DNA of 64,000 bases, from assembly GCA_030428565.1 (NCBI GenBank), contig JAUIDR010000011.1, forward strand, positions 1 to 64,000, read 5' to 3'. The position numbers and the translations under genes are program-made. Positions 26,680-35,183 of this stretch are shown here, piece by piece. This stretch comes from Alphaproteobacteria bacterium. Lineage in GTDB: Bacteria > Pseudomonadota > Alphaproteobacteria > UBA7985 > JAUIBT01. Every line of letters begins with the position of its first letter. Positions within the stretch are counted from its first letter, which is position 1. The notes below the pieces were generated by a model. That model was given only the letters and a program-made list of their open reading frames with translations. It was not told the DNA's origin and ran no database searches.

Positions 26680-27225
26680 ATGATTTCAATCCGCGATGCC
26701 GAGACCTCAGACTTTGACGCGATCCAAGCCATTTACGCGCAAGCCGTACTGGAGGGCACAGCGTCATTCGAGCAGAGCCCGCCCAGCACTCAGGACTTGT
26801 TAGAGCGGCTTAAGACAGCCCGGCAAAAGGGCCTGCCCTACTTGGTAGCCCTTGGGCCGGACCGCTTGGTAGGCTACGCCTATGCCCTGCCCTATCGCCC
26901 GCGCGTCTCATACCAGTACACCATCGAAAATTCGGTCTACGTTTGCCCGGAATGCCAGGGTAGAGGCGTCGGCAGCGCCTTGATGAGCGAGCTGCTGGCG
27001 CGCTGCGAGTCCGGGCCCTGGCACCAGATGATCGCAATTATTGGCGACAGCGCAAATGCCGGTTCCATCGCGCTGCACCGCCGCCACGGCTTCCAATATG
27101 TTGGCACCTTAAAGAACGTAGGTCGCAAGTTCGACCGTTGGCTCGATTCGGTCATCATGCAGCGCGCGCTCAAGCCCGATGAAGCCGAACCGAATGCCAG
27201 CGCCCCAGGCTACGATCCGTCCTAA
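26680..27225 (+). CDS. GNAT-family N-acetyltransferase (phosphinothricin acetyltransferase-like)
   Basis: 181 residues with the acetyl-CoA loop CQGRGVGSALMSELLARC and the Pat-type ending (ALHRRHGFQYVGTLKNVGRK FDRW in two parts). Relatives acetylate phosphinothricin, methionine sulfoximine or methionine sulfone; the natural substrate here is unknown. The start lies 2 bp after the FAD oxidase stop, so it is in the same operon as the MttB-like gene. Confidence 0.88.
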   Translation: MISIRDAETSDFDAIQAIYAQAVLEGTASFEQSPPSTQDLLERLKTARQKGLPYLVALGPDRLVGYAYALPYRPRVSYQYTIENSVYVCPECQGRGVGSALMSELLARCESGPWHQMIAIIGDSANAGSIALHRRHGFQYVGTLKNVGRKFDRWLDSVIMQRALKPDEAEPNASAPGYDPS

Positions 27226-27364
27226 CCTCTAGGCCAGATAGCGAATAACAAGATCGCCCCGCGCGTCCCAACTAGCGCATCCAACAGGGGCTCAAGGCCC
27301 AGATCTGGCGCATCGCTCGCAAGAGTTTGCCGCCGCAAACCCGCCGCGCCTTGGTCAACCCGCC

Positions 27365-28171
27365 CTACTTATCGACAGGATTAAACCTCTGGAGCCAGAG
27401 ATAGAGCCAAGGCGGTAGAATCCCCAACAACCGACTGCCCAGCATCATAGGCCAGGGAAAACTGATAAGTGCCGCGTTGCGCGACACTCGCCGTAACATC
27501 AGGCACGCGGCGGGTTCGGCTTCCATGAACCAAGGCATCCAGAACTGGTTGGCATCGGTAATGCGCGATCGAATGAAGCCGGGCGCAATCAAGCTGACAC
27601 CGATCTGATCGGGCGCCAACCGGCCCCGCAGTGCCTCGGCCAAAGCGTGCACGGCGACCTTGCTGGCCGAATAGCCCGGCGCGTAAGGCATGCCGCGAAA
27701 GCCCGCCAGCGAGCCCATCAAAACCAACTGCCCGTTCTGGCGGTGGCGCATGGGTTCAAGCAGGGGCTGCAGGGTGTTTAACACGCCCATCACATTGATG
27801 TCGAAGATCTGTGTTAGGGCCTGCAAGTCGCTGGTTGGCGGTGTCGGGCTGGCCGATGGCAGATCGCTTGGCAGTGTCGCGCTGGAGACCCCCGCATTGG
27901 CGATCACCAAGTCAACCGGGGCTTTGCCATCCAAATCACGCAGCCACGCCGCCATAGCTTCGCGATCACACACGTCCATCAAAGCGGCCTCGACCCGCGC
28001 ACCGCGCGCTTCCAGCGCCTCGCGAGCCTCTGCCAAGCGGCTGGCATCGCGGCCGGTAATGGCGATACTAACCCCTGGCCGAGCCAGCTCCAACGCCAAA
28101 GCGCGGCCGATGCCCGACGAACCGCCCGTAATGACGACACTGCGCCACTTGTATTGAGGCCTATTGCCCAT
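27365..28171 (-). CDS. SDR-family oxidoreductase
   Basis: 268 residues from the ATG at 28171, chosen because GAAGAGGG sits just before it; a longer frame to 28261 would run past the yicC start. The nucleotide motif is VITGGSSGIGRALA, the NAG motif is VIANAGVSSA, catalytic Ser is in LMGSLAGFRG and the YxxxK pair is in GYSASKVAVHAL. The long C-terminus with hydrophobic patches (LLGILPPWLYLWL) resembles membrane-associated SDRs such as the 3-ketosphinganine reductase group, but that is only suggestive. Divergent from yicC with 36 bp between starts. Confidence 0.88.
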   Translation of the reverse strand: MGNRPQYKWRSVVITGGSSGIGRALALELARPGVSIAITGRDASRLAEAREALEARGARVEAALMDVCDREAMAAWLRDLDGKAPVDLVIANAGVSSATLPSDLPSASPTPPTSDLQALTQIFDINVMGVLNTLQPLLEPMRHRQNGQLVLMGSLAGFRGMPYAPGYSASKVAVHALAEALRGRLAPDQIGVSLIAPGFIRSRITDANQFWMPWFMEAEPAACLMLRRVSRNAALISFPWPMMLGSRLLGILPPWLYLWLQRFNPVDK

Positions 28172-28207
28172 TAAACCCTCTTCACAGCCCAACTTTAGGA
28201 CGCCTTC

Positions 28208-29080
28208 ATGACCAACGCCCCGCTTTCGATGACCGGATTTGCCCGCCACGCCAGCGCGCACGACGGCACCAGTTGGGCGTGGGAGTTGCGCTCTGTCAAC
28301 GCCAAAGGCTTTGAGCTGAAATGCCGCCTGGGAATCTGGACGGACCGCCTAGAGCCCGAGTGCCGCAAGCGGCTGACCGCTAAGATCAAACGCGGCACCG
28401 TCAATTTGGGCCTGCGTATCGAAAGCGCCGAAATAAGCGCCTATTCTCTGGATGCCGACTGGCTGGCGAGCCTGCAAAACATGTGCGCGGCTCGCGATGA
28501 AAACCCCAACATGGTCGAACTTTTGGCGCTGCCCGGTGTCTTGCGCCCGCATGCCCAACACGACGAGGCGGGCGAGAGCGCTTTGATCCCGCTGCTCCTG
28601 GCATCGCTGGATAGTTGCATTGACGATTTCATTGCCTCGCGACGGGCTGAAGGCGCTCCGTTGGCCGAGACCCTGACCAGCATTTTGCAAGACATTGCGA
28701 GCAGCATCGAAGAGGCCAAAGAGCAAGCCAAACAGGACGCAGGTGGTTTTGCAGACAAGATCCGAGGCCAAGTTGACGAGCTGTTTGGCGCAGACCAGCG
28801 CCTTGACCCACAGCGCTTGGCCCAAGAAGCCGCGCTGTTGGCGGTCAAAGGGGATGTTGCTGAAGAATTACAGCGCCTGGACGCCCATGTGGCCTCGGCG
28901 CACCAACTTCTGGCCAGCAAGGGCCCCAAAGGGCGCGCATTGGACCACCTGTGCCAAGAATTCGTGCGCGAGAGCAACACGCTGTGTTCCAAATCAACCA
29001 GCATTTCCATGACCAATTTGGGCTTGAAGCTCAAAGCCTCGGTCGATCAACTTCGCGAACAATGCGCCAACCTGGAGTGA
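28208..29080 (+). CDS. yicC: YicC-family endoribonuclease
   Basis: 290 residues. The family N-terminus MTGFARHASAHDG and WELRSVNAKGFELKCRLG are present, as is the C-terminal block GRALDHLCQEFVRESNTLCS with its conserved His, Glu and Asn region. Members are RNA-cleaving stress proteins in E. coli. It lies 4 bp before gmk, a common alphaproteobacterial pair. Confidence 0.93.
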   Translation: MTNAPLSMTGFARHASAHDGTSWAWELRSVNAKGFELKCRLGIWTDRLEPECRKRLTAKIKRGTVNLGLRIESAEISAYSLDADWLASLQNMCAARDENPNMVELLALPGVLRPHAQHDEAGESALIPLLLASLDSCIDDFIASRRAEGAPLAETLTSILQDIASSIEEAKEQAKQDAGGFADKIRGQVDELFGADQRLDPQRLAQEAALLAVKGDVAEELQRLDAHVASAHQLLASKGPKGRALDHLCQEFVRESNTLCSKSTSISMTNLGLKLKASVDQLREQCANLE

Positions 29081-29084
29081 GCCC

Positions 29085-29756
29085 ATGTTGACCCTGTCCC
29101 TTTTGCTGGCTGATGAACAGCGCTACGCCCCGCGCCGCGGCCTCATGGTGATCTTGTCTTCGCCTTCGGGGGCGGGGAAGTCATCGACCGCGCGGCGAAT
29201 CTTGGCTGCCGATAGCCGGATTGTTTCGTCGGTCTCAGCCACCACCCGCCCCATGCGTCCCGGCGAGGTCGAAGGGCGCGATTATTACTTCACAGAACGC
29301 GCCGACTTTGAGCAGCGCATTCAGGATCGGGCCTTCCTGGAACACGCCGAGGTGTTCGGCAATCTCTATGGAACCCCCAAAGCGCCCGTCATGGAGGCCT
29401 TGTCGCAAGGCAAAGACGTAATTTTCGATGTGGACTGGCAGGGCGCCGAACAATTGCGCGCCGCAGCCCAAGATGACGTGGTATCGATTTTCTTGCTGCC
29501 GCCATCGATCGACGATCTGCGGGTGCGCCTGCGGGCCCGCAACCAGGACAATGCCCAGACCGTTCAAAAGCGCATGCAAGGTGCGCACGGCGAAATCAGC
29601 CACTGGGAAGATTACGAATACGTGCTGATTAATCGGGACTTGGATGAGACCGTCAGCGCGGTCCAAGCCATCATCACCGCCGAGCGGCTGAAGCGGCGGC
29701 GCCAGCCTGGCTTACAGCCTTTCGCGAGCGAGCTGTTGGCCGAGCCACTCGGCTGA
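29085..29756 (+). CDS. gmk: Guanylate kinase
   Basis: Phosphorylates GMP to GDP. P-loop SSPSGAGKSSTARR near residue 26, then the GMP-binding TTRPMRPGEVEGRDYYF and ENAEVFGNLYGTP-type segment (here EHAEVFGNLYGTP). The 223 residues include about 20 extra at the N-terminus (MLTLSLLLADEQRY) relative to most. A GGAG site precedes the ATG. Co-directional with yicC. Confidence 0.96.
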   Translation: MLTLSLLLADEQRYAPRRGLMVILSSPSGAGKSSTARRILAADSRIVSSVSATTRPMRPGEVEGRDYYFTERADFEQRIQDRAFLEHAEVFGNLYGTPKAPVMEALSQGKDVIFDVDWQGAEQLRAAAQDDVVSIFLLPPSIDDLRVRLRARNQDNAQTVQKRMQGAHGEISHWEDYEYVLINRDLDETVSAVQAIITAERLKRRRQPGLQPFASELLAEPLG

Positions 29757-29781
29757 ATAGAAATTGGCACCTGTGCCCCTA

Positions 29782-29872
29782 GGCTCAGCTCTCAGGCTCA
29801 GCTCTCAGGCTCAACTCTCGGGCTCAACTCTCGGGCTCCAGCTCCCAGCCTCCAACTCCCAGGCTCAACCAG
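29782..29872. repeat. 13-14 bp tandem repeat after gmk
   Basis: About seven units of GGCTCAGCTCTCA and variants begin at 29782, 29795, 29808, 29821, 29834, 29848 and 29862. Adjacent copies are the most alike, as expected from stepwise duplication. It lies between the gmk stop and the terminator. Confidence 0.9.
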
Positions 29873-29892
29873 CCTGCATTAGGGCACAAAAA

Positions 29893-29919
29893 AACCCGCC
29901 ATCAGCGGGTCATTTCGTT
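29893..29919 (+). terminator. Terminator-like hairpin after gmk
   Basis: ACCCGC (29893-29898) and GCGGGT (29904-29909) form a short GC stem. An A-run lies in front (29887-29893) and a T-rich stretch behind, ending in TTTT. It could end transcription from both sides. Confidence 0.7.
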
Positions 29920-30022
29920 TTAAACGTGTTTGTTGTCTCTATCCTTGCGAACAGGGCGCTTACTTGGCCAAGCCCGCAAGGCTAGACGCTTCCACGCTGA
30001 GCGAACCCAGCGCACAGTTGAG

Positions 30023-30124
30023 CTAGATCAAAAGGACTGCCGCTTCAGCAAATGAATTGGACAAAAGCGCGAATAAAATCGCGGCGCCAACCAGGGCCAT
30101 CAGGCGTAAGCTGTTGACTGACAT
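30023..30124 (-). CDS. Putative 33-residue membrane or exported peptide
   Basis: ATG at 30124 follows AAAGGATT at good spacing. The product MSVNSLRLMALVGAAILFAL, then LSNSFAEAAVLLI, is one hydrophobic segment with a short basic start, like a single-pass small protein or a signal peptide. No family is recognised. The ribosome binding site and hydrophobicity are the only support; it could also be chance in a hydrophobic frame. Confidence 0.4.
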   Translation of the reverse strand: MSVNSLRLMALVGAAILFALLSNSFAEAAVLLI

Positions 30125-30173
30125 AAGAATCCTTTTGTTACGAGCTTTGTTATATTCTTCGTCCTGTCCTTGT

Positions 30174-30218
30174 TTTGGGCAAGCCCCGGGTGATTCGCAA
30201 GAATCATTTTTGCCCAAA
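30174..30218. promoter_or_regulatory. Nested inverted repeats between the small peptide gene and msrP
   Basis: Outer arms TTTGGGCAA (30174-30182) and TTGCCCAAA (30210-30218) enclose an inner stem TGATTC/GAATCA (30191-30196, 30201-30206) with a GCAA loop followed by five Ts. It may be a terminator or a structured leader. It lies about 140 bp before msrP and 50 bp before the minus-strand peptide. Confidence 0.55.
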
Positions 30219-30358
30219 TGGGAAAATTTTCACCTTGCTATCCACAGCCCGAGTCGCTTCATCGCCAAAGCGTGAATTGACCTTACCTTGGTAGCCCGAC
30301 AAGCTTCTTCGCATAGAGGTTGTTTGATCAGTTATTTGACAAGGGAGGGGGCAAACTC

Positions 30359-31393
30359 ATGGCACGCTTGTTTTCGGGTAAATCCATTAAAGAGGCAGAC
30401 GTCACCGACGAAAAATTCGTTTTGAACAGACGCCAGATCGTGCGCGGGCTCGCTGGCGGCGCGGTGCTGGGTTCTGGCTTGGCCGGTGGCGGCTTCTTCG
30501 GGCGCGGCTTGATCTCCAGCGCATCTGCAGCCAGCGGCCTGAGCGGCGACCCATCCGCCGCGCTTTACCCCGTGCCAAGCAATGCAGCCTTTGCCAGCGG
30601 CGATGTGGCGGGCCGGCGCTATCCCATCACCTCCAAATCCGTCACCTCAATCTTCAACAACTACTACGAATTCTATTCGGGGCGCGGCACCTCCAAATCG
30701 ATATGGGAGCAAGCCCAAGCGCTGCCACTGCGTCCTTGGCGGCTAGAAGTCGTAGGCATGGTGGAAAAACCGCTGACCTTTGAGATTGACGACCTATTGG
30801 CGGCCATGCCGCTAGAAGAACGCATATATCGCCACCGCTGCGTTGAGACTTGGGCCATGACCGTGCCTTGGTCAGGCTTTCCTTTAGCCGCCCTGATCAA
30901 ACGCGCCGCCCCCCTTTCCAGCGCCAAATACCTGAAGTTTGAGAGCTTCAAGAACCCCGAGGTCGCGATCGGCCAGCAAGAGGCACGCTACCCCTGGCCC
31001 TATGTCGAGGGGCTGACCGTGCAGGAGGCCGCCAACGATCTGGCCTTCATGGTGACTGGCGCCTATGGCAAGCCACTGCTCAAACAGATGGGAGCGCCGC
31101 TGCGTTTAGCGCTGCCTTGGAAGTACGGCTTTAAATCCGCCAAAGGTTTGGTGCGTATCACCTTGACCGACCGCCAACCGGAAAGCTTTTGGGAGCGCTT
31201 GAACCGCCGCGAATATGGTTTTTGGGCCAACGTAAATCCCGAAATCGCCCACCCGCGCTGGTCCCAAGCCAACGAGCAAGACATCGGCACCGGTGAAAAG
31301 CGCCCGACCCTGCCCTACAACGGCTATGGCGAGCAGGTAGCGCATCTTTACAGCGATAAGTTGGAGCAACTGGGCGACCGCTTATTCCGCTAG
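30359..31393 (+). CDS. msrP: Protein-methionine-sulfoxide reductase, molybdopterin catalytic subunit
   Basis: Periplasmic molybdoenzyme repairing oxidised methionine in proteins. 344 residues from ATG at 30359, behind GGAGGGGG; an upstream in-frame TTG at 30320 is less likely. A Tat signal is visible (NRRQIVRGLAGGAVLGSG). The molybdenum-binding Cys lies in RHRCVETWAMTVPWSGFPL. The C-terminus WERLNRREYGFWANVNPE is typical. The membrane partner msrQ, usually next door, is absent from both sides. Confidence 0.94.
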   Translation: MARLFSGKSIKEADVTDEKFVLNRRQIVRGLAGGAVLGSGLAGGGFFGRGLISSASAASGLSGDPSAALYPVPSNAAFASGDVAGRRYPITSKSVTSIFNNYYEFYSGRGTSKSIWEQAQALPLRPWRLEVVGMVEKPLTFEIDDLLAAMPLEERIYRHRCVETWAMTVPWSGFPLAALIKRAAPLSSAKYLKFESFKNPEVAIGQQEARYPWPYVEGLTVQEAANDLAFMVTGAYGKPLLKQMGAPLRLALPWKYGFKSAKGLVRITLTDRQPESFWERLNRREYGFWANVNPEIAHPRWSQANEQDIGTGEKRPTLPYNGYGEQVAHLYSDKLEQLGDRLFR

Positions 31394-31460
31394 ACCAGGC
31401 GGGCGGGGCGTCGCTAACAAGTCCCTAGTCAGGACAAAGACAAGGGCCTAAAACGGGGCC

Positions 31461-32324
31461 ATGAATTCATCACGAAGGTCTCCTGTTACGACGCGGTTTG
31501 CCCCCTCACCCACCGGGTATTTGCATCTGGGGCACGCCTTCGCTGCCCGTTTTGCCGCTGAGCGCGGCCAGCGCTTCTTGTTGCGCCTCGAGGATATCGA
31601 CACCACGCGCTGCCGCCCCGAATACAGCGCCGCCATCTTGGAAGACCTGGCATGGCTGGGCTTGACCTGGGAGCCCGAGGTTTGGCGGCAATCCCAGCGC
31701 CAGCCCGCCTATCGGGCAGCCTTGGAGCGGCTACGCAAACGCGACCTGCTCTACCCTTGTTTTTGCACCCGCAAGGAGATCCAGGCGGAATTGGCCGCCA
31801 TGGGTGGCGCGCCGCATCCTGGCCTAGACGGACCAGCTTACCCCGGGACATGCCGCCACCTGAGCGCCGATGAGCGCCACCAACGCTTAGAAGAACAACA
31901 GGCGCATTGCTGGCGCCTGGACGTGGCACGCGCGGCGTCTGAAACGGGGCCGCTCAGCTGGTGCGATCAGGCGCGCGGCAAGATCGCTGCTGCGCTGGAA
32001 CAAGTCGGCGATGTCGTGCTAGCGCGCAAGGATACGCCCAGCGCCTATCATTTGGCGGTGGTGGTGGACGATGCCGCGCAAGGGGTGGACTTGGTGACGC
32101 GCGGGCTCGATCTGCGCCCTGCGACGCACTTGCACCGACTGCTGCAGGCGCTGCTTGAGCTGCCAACGCCCGAATATGCCTTTCACCCGCTGTTGCTGGA
32201 TGAAAACGGGCAGCGTTTTGCCAAGCGCAATCAAAGCGCCACCCTCCGCGCCATGCAGCAGGCCGGCCTGAGCCCACAGGACGTTTGGGCCGCTGTTGAT
32301 GCCTGCCCGAAAAGTAACGGCTAG
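31461..32324 (+). CDS. gluQ: Glutamyl-Q tRNA(Asp) synthetase
   Basis: Truncated glutamyl-tRNA synthetase paralogue that glutamylates queuosine in tRNA(Asp). HIGH-type motif in FAPSPTGYLHLGHAFAA, zinc ligands in YPCFCTRKE and PGTCRHL, and a KMSKS-like FAKRNQSATLR. At 287 residues it has no anticodon-binding domain, which separates it from GltX. It converges with the GMC oxidoreductase gene, whose last codons overlap its end by 4 bp. Confidence 0.94.
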   Translation: MNSSRRSPVTTRFAPSPTGYLHLGHAFAARFAAERGQRFLLRLEDIDTTRCRPEYSAAILEDLAWLGLTWEPEVWRQSQRQPAYRAALERLRKRDLLYPCFCTRKEIQAELAAMGGAPHPGLDGPAYPGTCRHLSADERHQRLEEQQAHCWRLDVARAASETGPLSWCDQARGKIAAALEQVGDVVLARKDTPSAYHLAVVVDDAAQGVDLVTRGLDLRPATHLHRLLQALLELPTPEYAFHPLLLDENGQRFAKRNQSATLRAMQQAGLSPQDVWAAVDACPKSNG

Positions 32325-33949
32325 CGCCAAGCGTGGCGAATAAGGGCCGCAGCACGCTCCGCGAGCATGATGACAGTCGCCAAGGGTGGTACGCTGAGCC
32401 CATCGGGGAAAGCCGAAGCATCGACCACCCTTAGCCCTTCAACGCCGCGCACGCGCAGCTCAGGATCTAGAACCGATAGTTCGTCGTCACCATGCCCCAT
32501 GCGGCAGGTGGCAGCATAGTGGTGGGCGGGCTCGACCGCTTGCCGTAAATCACTGGCCGCCGCGGTATCGCGCATTGGACCAGCCACCTGTCCCGCGGTC
32601 AAACCAGACAAAGGCTCGTGTTCGACAAATCCGCGGACGGCGGCCAGCGCCTGGCTCATGGCCTCTAAATCGGCCTCCTCCCTCAACATTTCCAACGAAA
32701 CCGCTGGCACAACGTCGGGATTCGGTGCACTCAGGCTGACCTGACCGCGCCCGCTTGGCTCGCCCAGTGTTACCCGTAGACTAAAGCCGGGCTCAGCCCG
32801 CTGATCGGGCCCGAACAGCCAGCGCCCGGGGCGCAGTGCCGTCGAGATTCGCCCCAAAAGCGAGGATTCGGCGCTAGCCTCACGCAGCGCGAACGGTGCA
32901 AAATCAACGCGCGCTGAGCCACCATCAGGCAAGGCTTGCGTCGCTGTTGCAGACCAGAGCGTGCCTGCCGCTAGGCCCTCGCGCCGGGTCGCGTAGAGCA
33001 GGGATTGCCACCACGCCCGATCCGGCCTCAAACCGGCACCTAGCCCTAGCCCTTGGTCGGTCACCGCAAAGGATAGGCTGATTTGGGGTTGGTCGAAGAG
33101 CCCCTGACCCACCCCCGCCAGGCTCTCCATTACCGGAATATCAAAGCGGCGCAGCGTTAGCCCCGGGCCGATCCCTGAAAGCAGCAAAATCTGCGGCGTG
33201 ATGAGAGCGCCTGCCGACAAAATCACCTCGCGACGAGCTTGGAAGCTGGTCTGCCAGCCGCCTTCGCGCGTCACCTCCAGTCCCACCGCGCGCCTGCCTA
33301 AGAATTGCACCCGCTGGACCTTGGAGTTGGTCAGTAAGGTTACATTGGGCGGCATGGGTGACAGGTAAGCGCTGGCGCTGGTCTGCTTGCGCCCCTTAGC
33401 CACCATGACATCGGCGCGCCCCACGCCCGCCCCAGCGGTCAGGCTCAGGTCGCTCACAATGGGCAGGCCGCTGCGGTGCGCGGCGCGTACAAACGCTTGC
33501 GTTAGGTCATCGAACTGGCCAGCGCGCGCCAGCTTGACGGCACCATTGCGCCCCCGCGGTTCTTCTTGGTGGCGTGCGCTTTCCGCGCGCTGATAGGCAG
33601 CCAACAGCGCTCTTGGGTTCCAATGGTCGCTCAACTTTGCCCAACGCTCCAGGTCAGGCGCTTGCGCCAAATGCCAGAGCCCCTCGCCCAGGAGCGACCC
33701 GCCGCCCAGCCCCTGAGCGGCCAGCAATTGGGTCTCCGGTTGCCGATCGCTGACAAAGCGCTTTGCGTATCGCGGATCGTGAGCCAAAGTGCCACTCGCG
33801 AGCGGGACGCGCCCCAGAGGCTGCCCCCGCGCCGAGCCCTGTTCGACCAAGCCAACGCTGACCCGCGGATCTTCGGCCAAGCGTGCGGCCAGGGCGCAAC
33901 CTGCCGCCCCCGCGCCTGCGATTAGATAGTCGAAAACCTGCAGGCTCAT
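32321..33949 (-). CDS. GMC-family FAD oxidoreductase (choline dehydrogenase-like)
   Basis: 542 residues. The N-terminal FAD motif is YLIAGAGAAGCALAARLAED, followed by LGGGSLLGEGLWH; the middle signature is ILSAGALITPQILLLSGIGP. The C-terminal catalytic His is kept in HHYAATCRMG. The partner position, usually Asn or His in a GNxNAPT-like motif, here reads SVPPLATVIML and seems to lack that residue, so activity on alcohols should be treated cautiously. Probably the last gene of a three-gene unit with the 2OG oxygenase (28 bp away) and the acyl-CoA dehydrogenase. Confidence 0.87.
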   Translation of the reverse strand: MSLQVFDYLIAGAGAAGCALAARLAEDPRVSVGLVEQGSARGQPLGRVPLASGTLAHDPRYAKRFVSDRQPETQLLAAQGLGGGSLLGEGLWHLAQAPDLERWAKLSDHWNPRALLAAYQRAESARHQEEPRGRNGAVKLARAGQFDDLTQAFVRAAHRSGLPIVSDLSLTAGAGVGRADVMVAKGRKQTSASAYLSPMPPNVTLLTNSKVQRVQFLGRRAVGLEVTREGGWQTSFQARREVILSAGALITPQILLLSGIGPGLTLRRFDIPVMESLAGVGQGLFDQPQISLSFAVTDQGLGLGAGLRPDRAWWQSLLYATRREGLAAGTLWSATATQALPDGGSARVDFAPFALREASAESSLLGRISTALRPGRWLFGPDQRAEPGFSLRVTLGEPSGRGQVSLSAPNPDVVPAVSLEMLREEADLEAMSQALAAVRGFVEHEPLSGLTAGQVAGPMRDTAAASDLRQAVEPAHHYAATCRMGHGDDELSVLDPELRVRGVEGLRVVDASAFPDGLSVPPLATVIMLAERAAALIRHAWR

Positions 33950-33977
33950 GGTGTGCGGACTCGCTCTTTGCTGTGGC

Positions 33978-35036
33978 TCAGGTCTCCCATGTCTCCGGCA
34001 AGCCGCGCGGAGGCCTTAAGTCTTCGAGGCCCGCTTGCTCTGGAAACTTGGTCGTCACCTCCCACAGATAGTCGCCATAGACTAAGGGTGCAAATGCCTC
34101 GCTGTCCGCGATCGGCAGCGGACGGATCACCGCGTCGATTCCAGGTTCAAAAAAGAAGGGGATCGAGAAGCGCTCGCGCCCGGTTCCTAGAATGCGGTGA
34201 AGCGTGGCGCGGATCGTGCCGCCGCTCCAGCGTTCCAGCAACTGGCCGAAATTGACCGCCAAGTGGCCTTCTGTCGGCGGGACATCCAACCACTCGCCAG
34301 CCTTGTTTTGCGCCTGCAATCCAGCGACGCCGTTTTGCGCCAGCAAGGTAATAAAGCCAGAATCGACGTGCGGTTTGCCGATCAAATGGTGGGTCTCGTC
34401 GATCCAGACCTCTTGACCCAAGCCGCCAAAACTCTCGGTCGTGCGTGGGGGATATCGGATCAAGCGCAAGGTCGAAATCGGCTGATCAAAGGCGGCCAAC
34501 AGCCGTTCTTCTTCCAGCCCAAGGCCGCGCGCGATTGACGACAAGATCGCCCGCCCGCAAGCTTCCATCGCCTGGTAGTAGTCACCGACCGCCCGGCACC
34601 ATGTTGCATCATCCGGCATGGGTGTCGCCTCACCCAGCGGATCACCCGCCACCAGCGACGCTGCGCCATGGGCCACGTCTGGGCCCAAATCAATACCCTC
34701 CTTATAGGTCGGCAGGCCCGGGGTCACAGGAAAATAGCCTCGGTATAAATTGGCGTTTTCCGGGTTAAAGTTGCGCTTATAGAGGCGGCGCTTGGCGTCC
34801 TCGCTAAGATCAAAAAGCCCCAGCATTTGCGCGCGGCGTTGGGGGCTGAGGCTTTCGCCGGGCAAGCCGGTCACGACCATAAAGCCCAGTTCACGCGCGG
34901 CGGCGATAATAGCTTGATCGCAACGCTCGCGCGCCGCACTGGCTGGCCCAAACAAGGGCGCGATGTCGATCTGGGCTATATCAGCTCCGTTCGGCGAACT
35001 AGGCTTGCTCCCTTGATCTAGCGAATTTGATGTCAT
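33978..35036 (-). CDS. Isopenicillin N synthase-like 2-oxoglutarate/Fe(II) oxygenase
   Basis: 352 residues. N-terminal DIOX_N-like region (QIDIAPLFG, AARELGFMVVTGLPG). The iron-binding HxD is in GKPHVDSGFITLLAQ, the distal His is in RATLHRILG, and the co-substrate Arg-x-Ser is in RERFSIPFFFEPG. Many bacterial members of this family have unknown substrates; beta-lactam synthesis is not implied. Same strand as the GMC gene (28 bp gap) and the acyl-CoA dehydrogenase (147 bp gap). Confidence 0.88.
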   Translation of the reverse strand: MTSNSLDQGSKPSSPNGADIAQIDIAPLFGPASAARERCDQAIIAAARELGFMVVTGLPGESLSPQRRAQMLGLFDLSEDAKRRLYKRNFNPENANLYRGYFPVTPGLPTYKEGIDLGPDVAHGAASLVAGDPLGEATPMPDDATWCRAVGDYYQAMEACGRAILSSIARGLGLEEERLLAAFDQPISTLRLIRYPPRTTESFGGLGQEVWIDETHHLIGKPHVDSGFITLLAQNGVAGLQAQNKAGEWLDVPPTEGHLAVNFGQLLERWSGGTIRATLHRILGTGRERFSIPFFFEPGIDAVIRPLPIADSEAFAPLVYGDYLWEVTTKFPEQAGLEDLRPPRGLPETWET

Positions 35037-35183
35037 GGACCGACCCTCCTAGTTATGCGCACACCCACTGGCGTGCATCATAGGTCAAGCGCGCGGCCCC
35101 GCCCGCTCCAAATGCGACAACAGGGGCCAGCGCACCGGACGCGCGGGCGAGCTAGACGGTAGGCCCTAAAAGGCGGTTGGGCC

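Noticed and set aside
33978-35036. Beta-lactam biosynthesis gene
   Set aside because: Only the generic IPNS-like oxygenase fold is present; no ACV synthetase or related gene is nearby.
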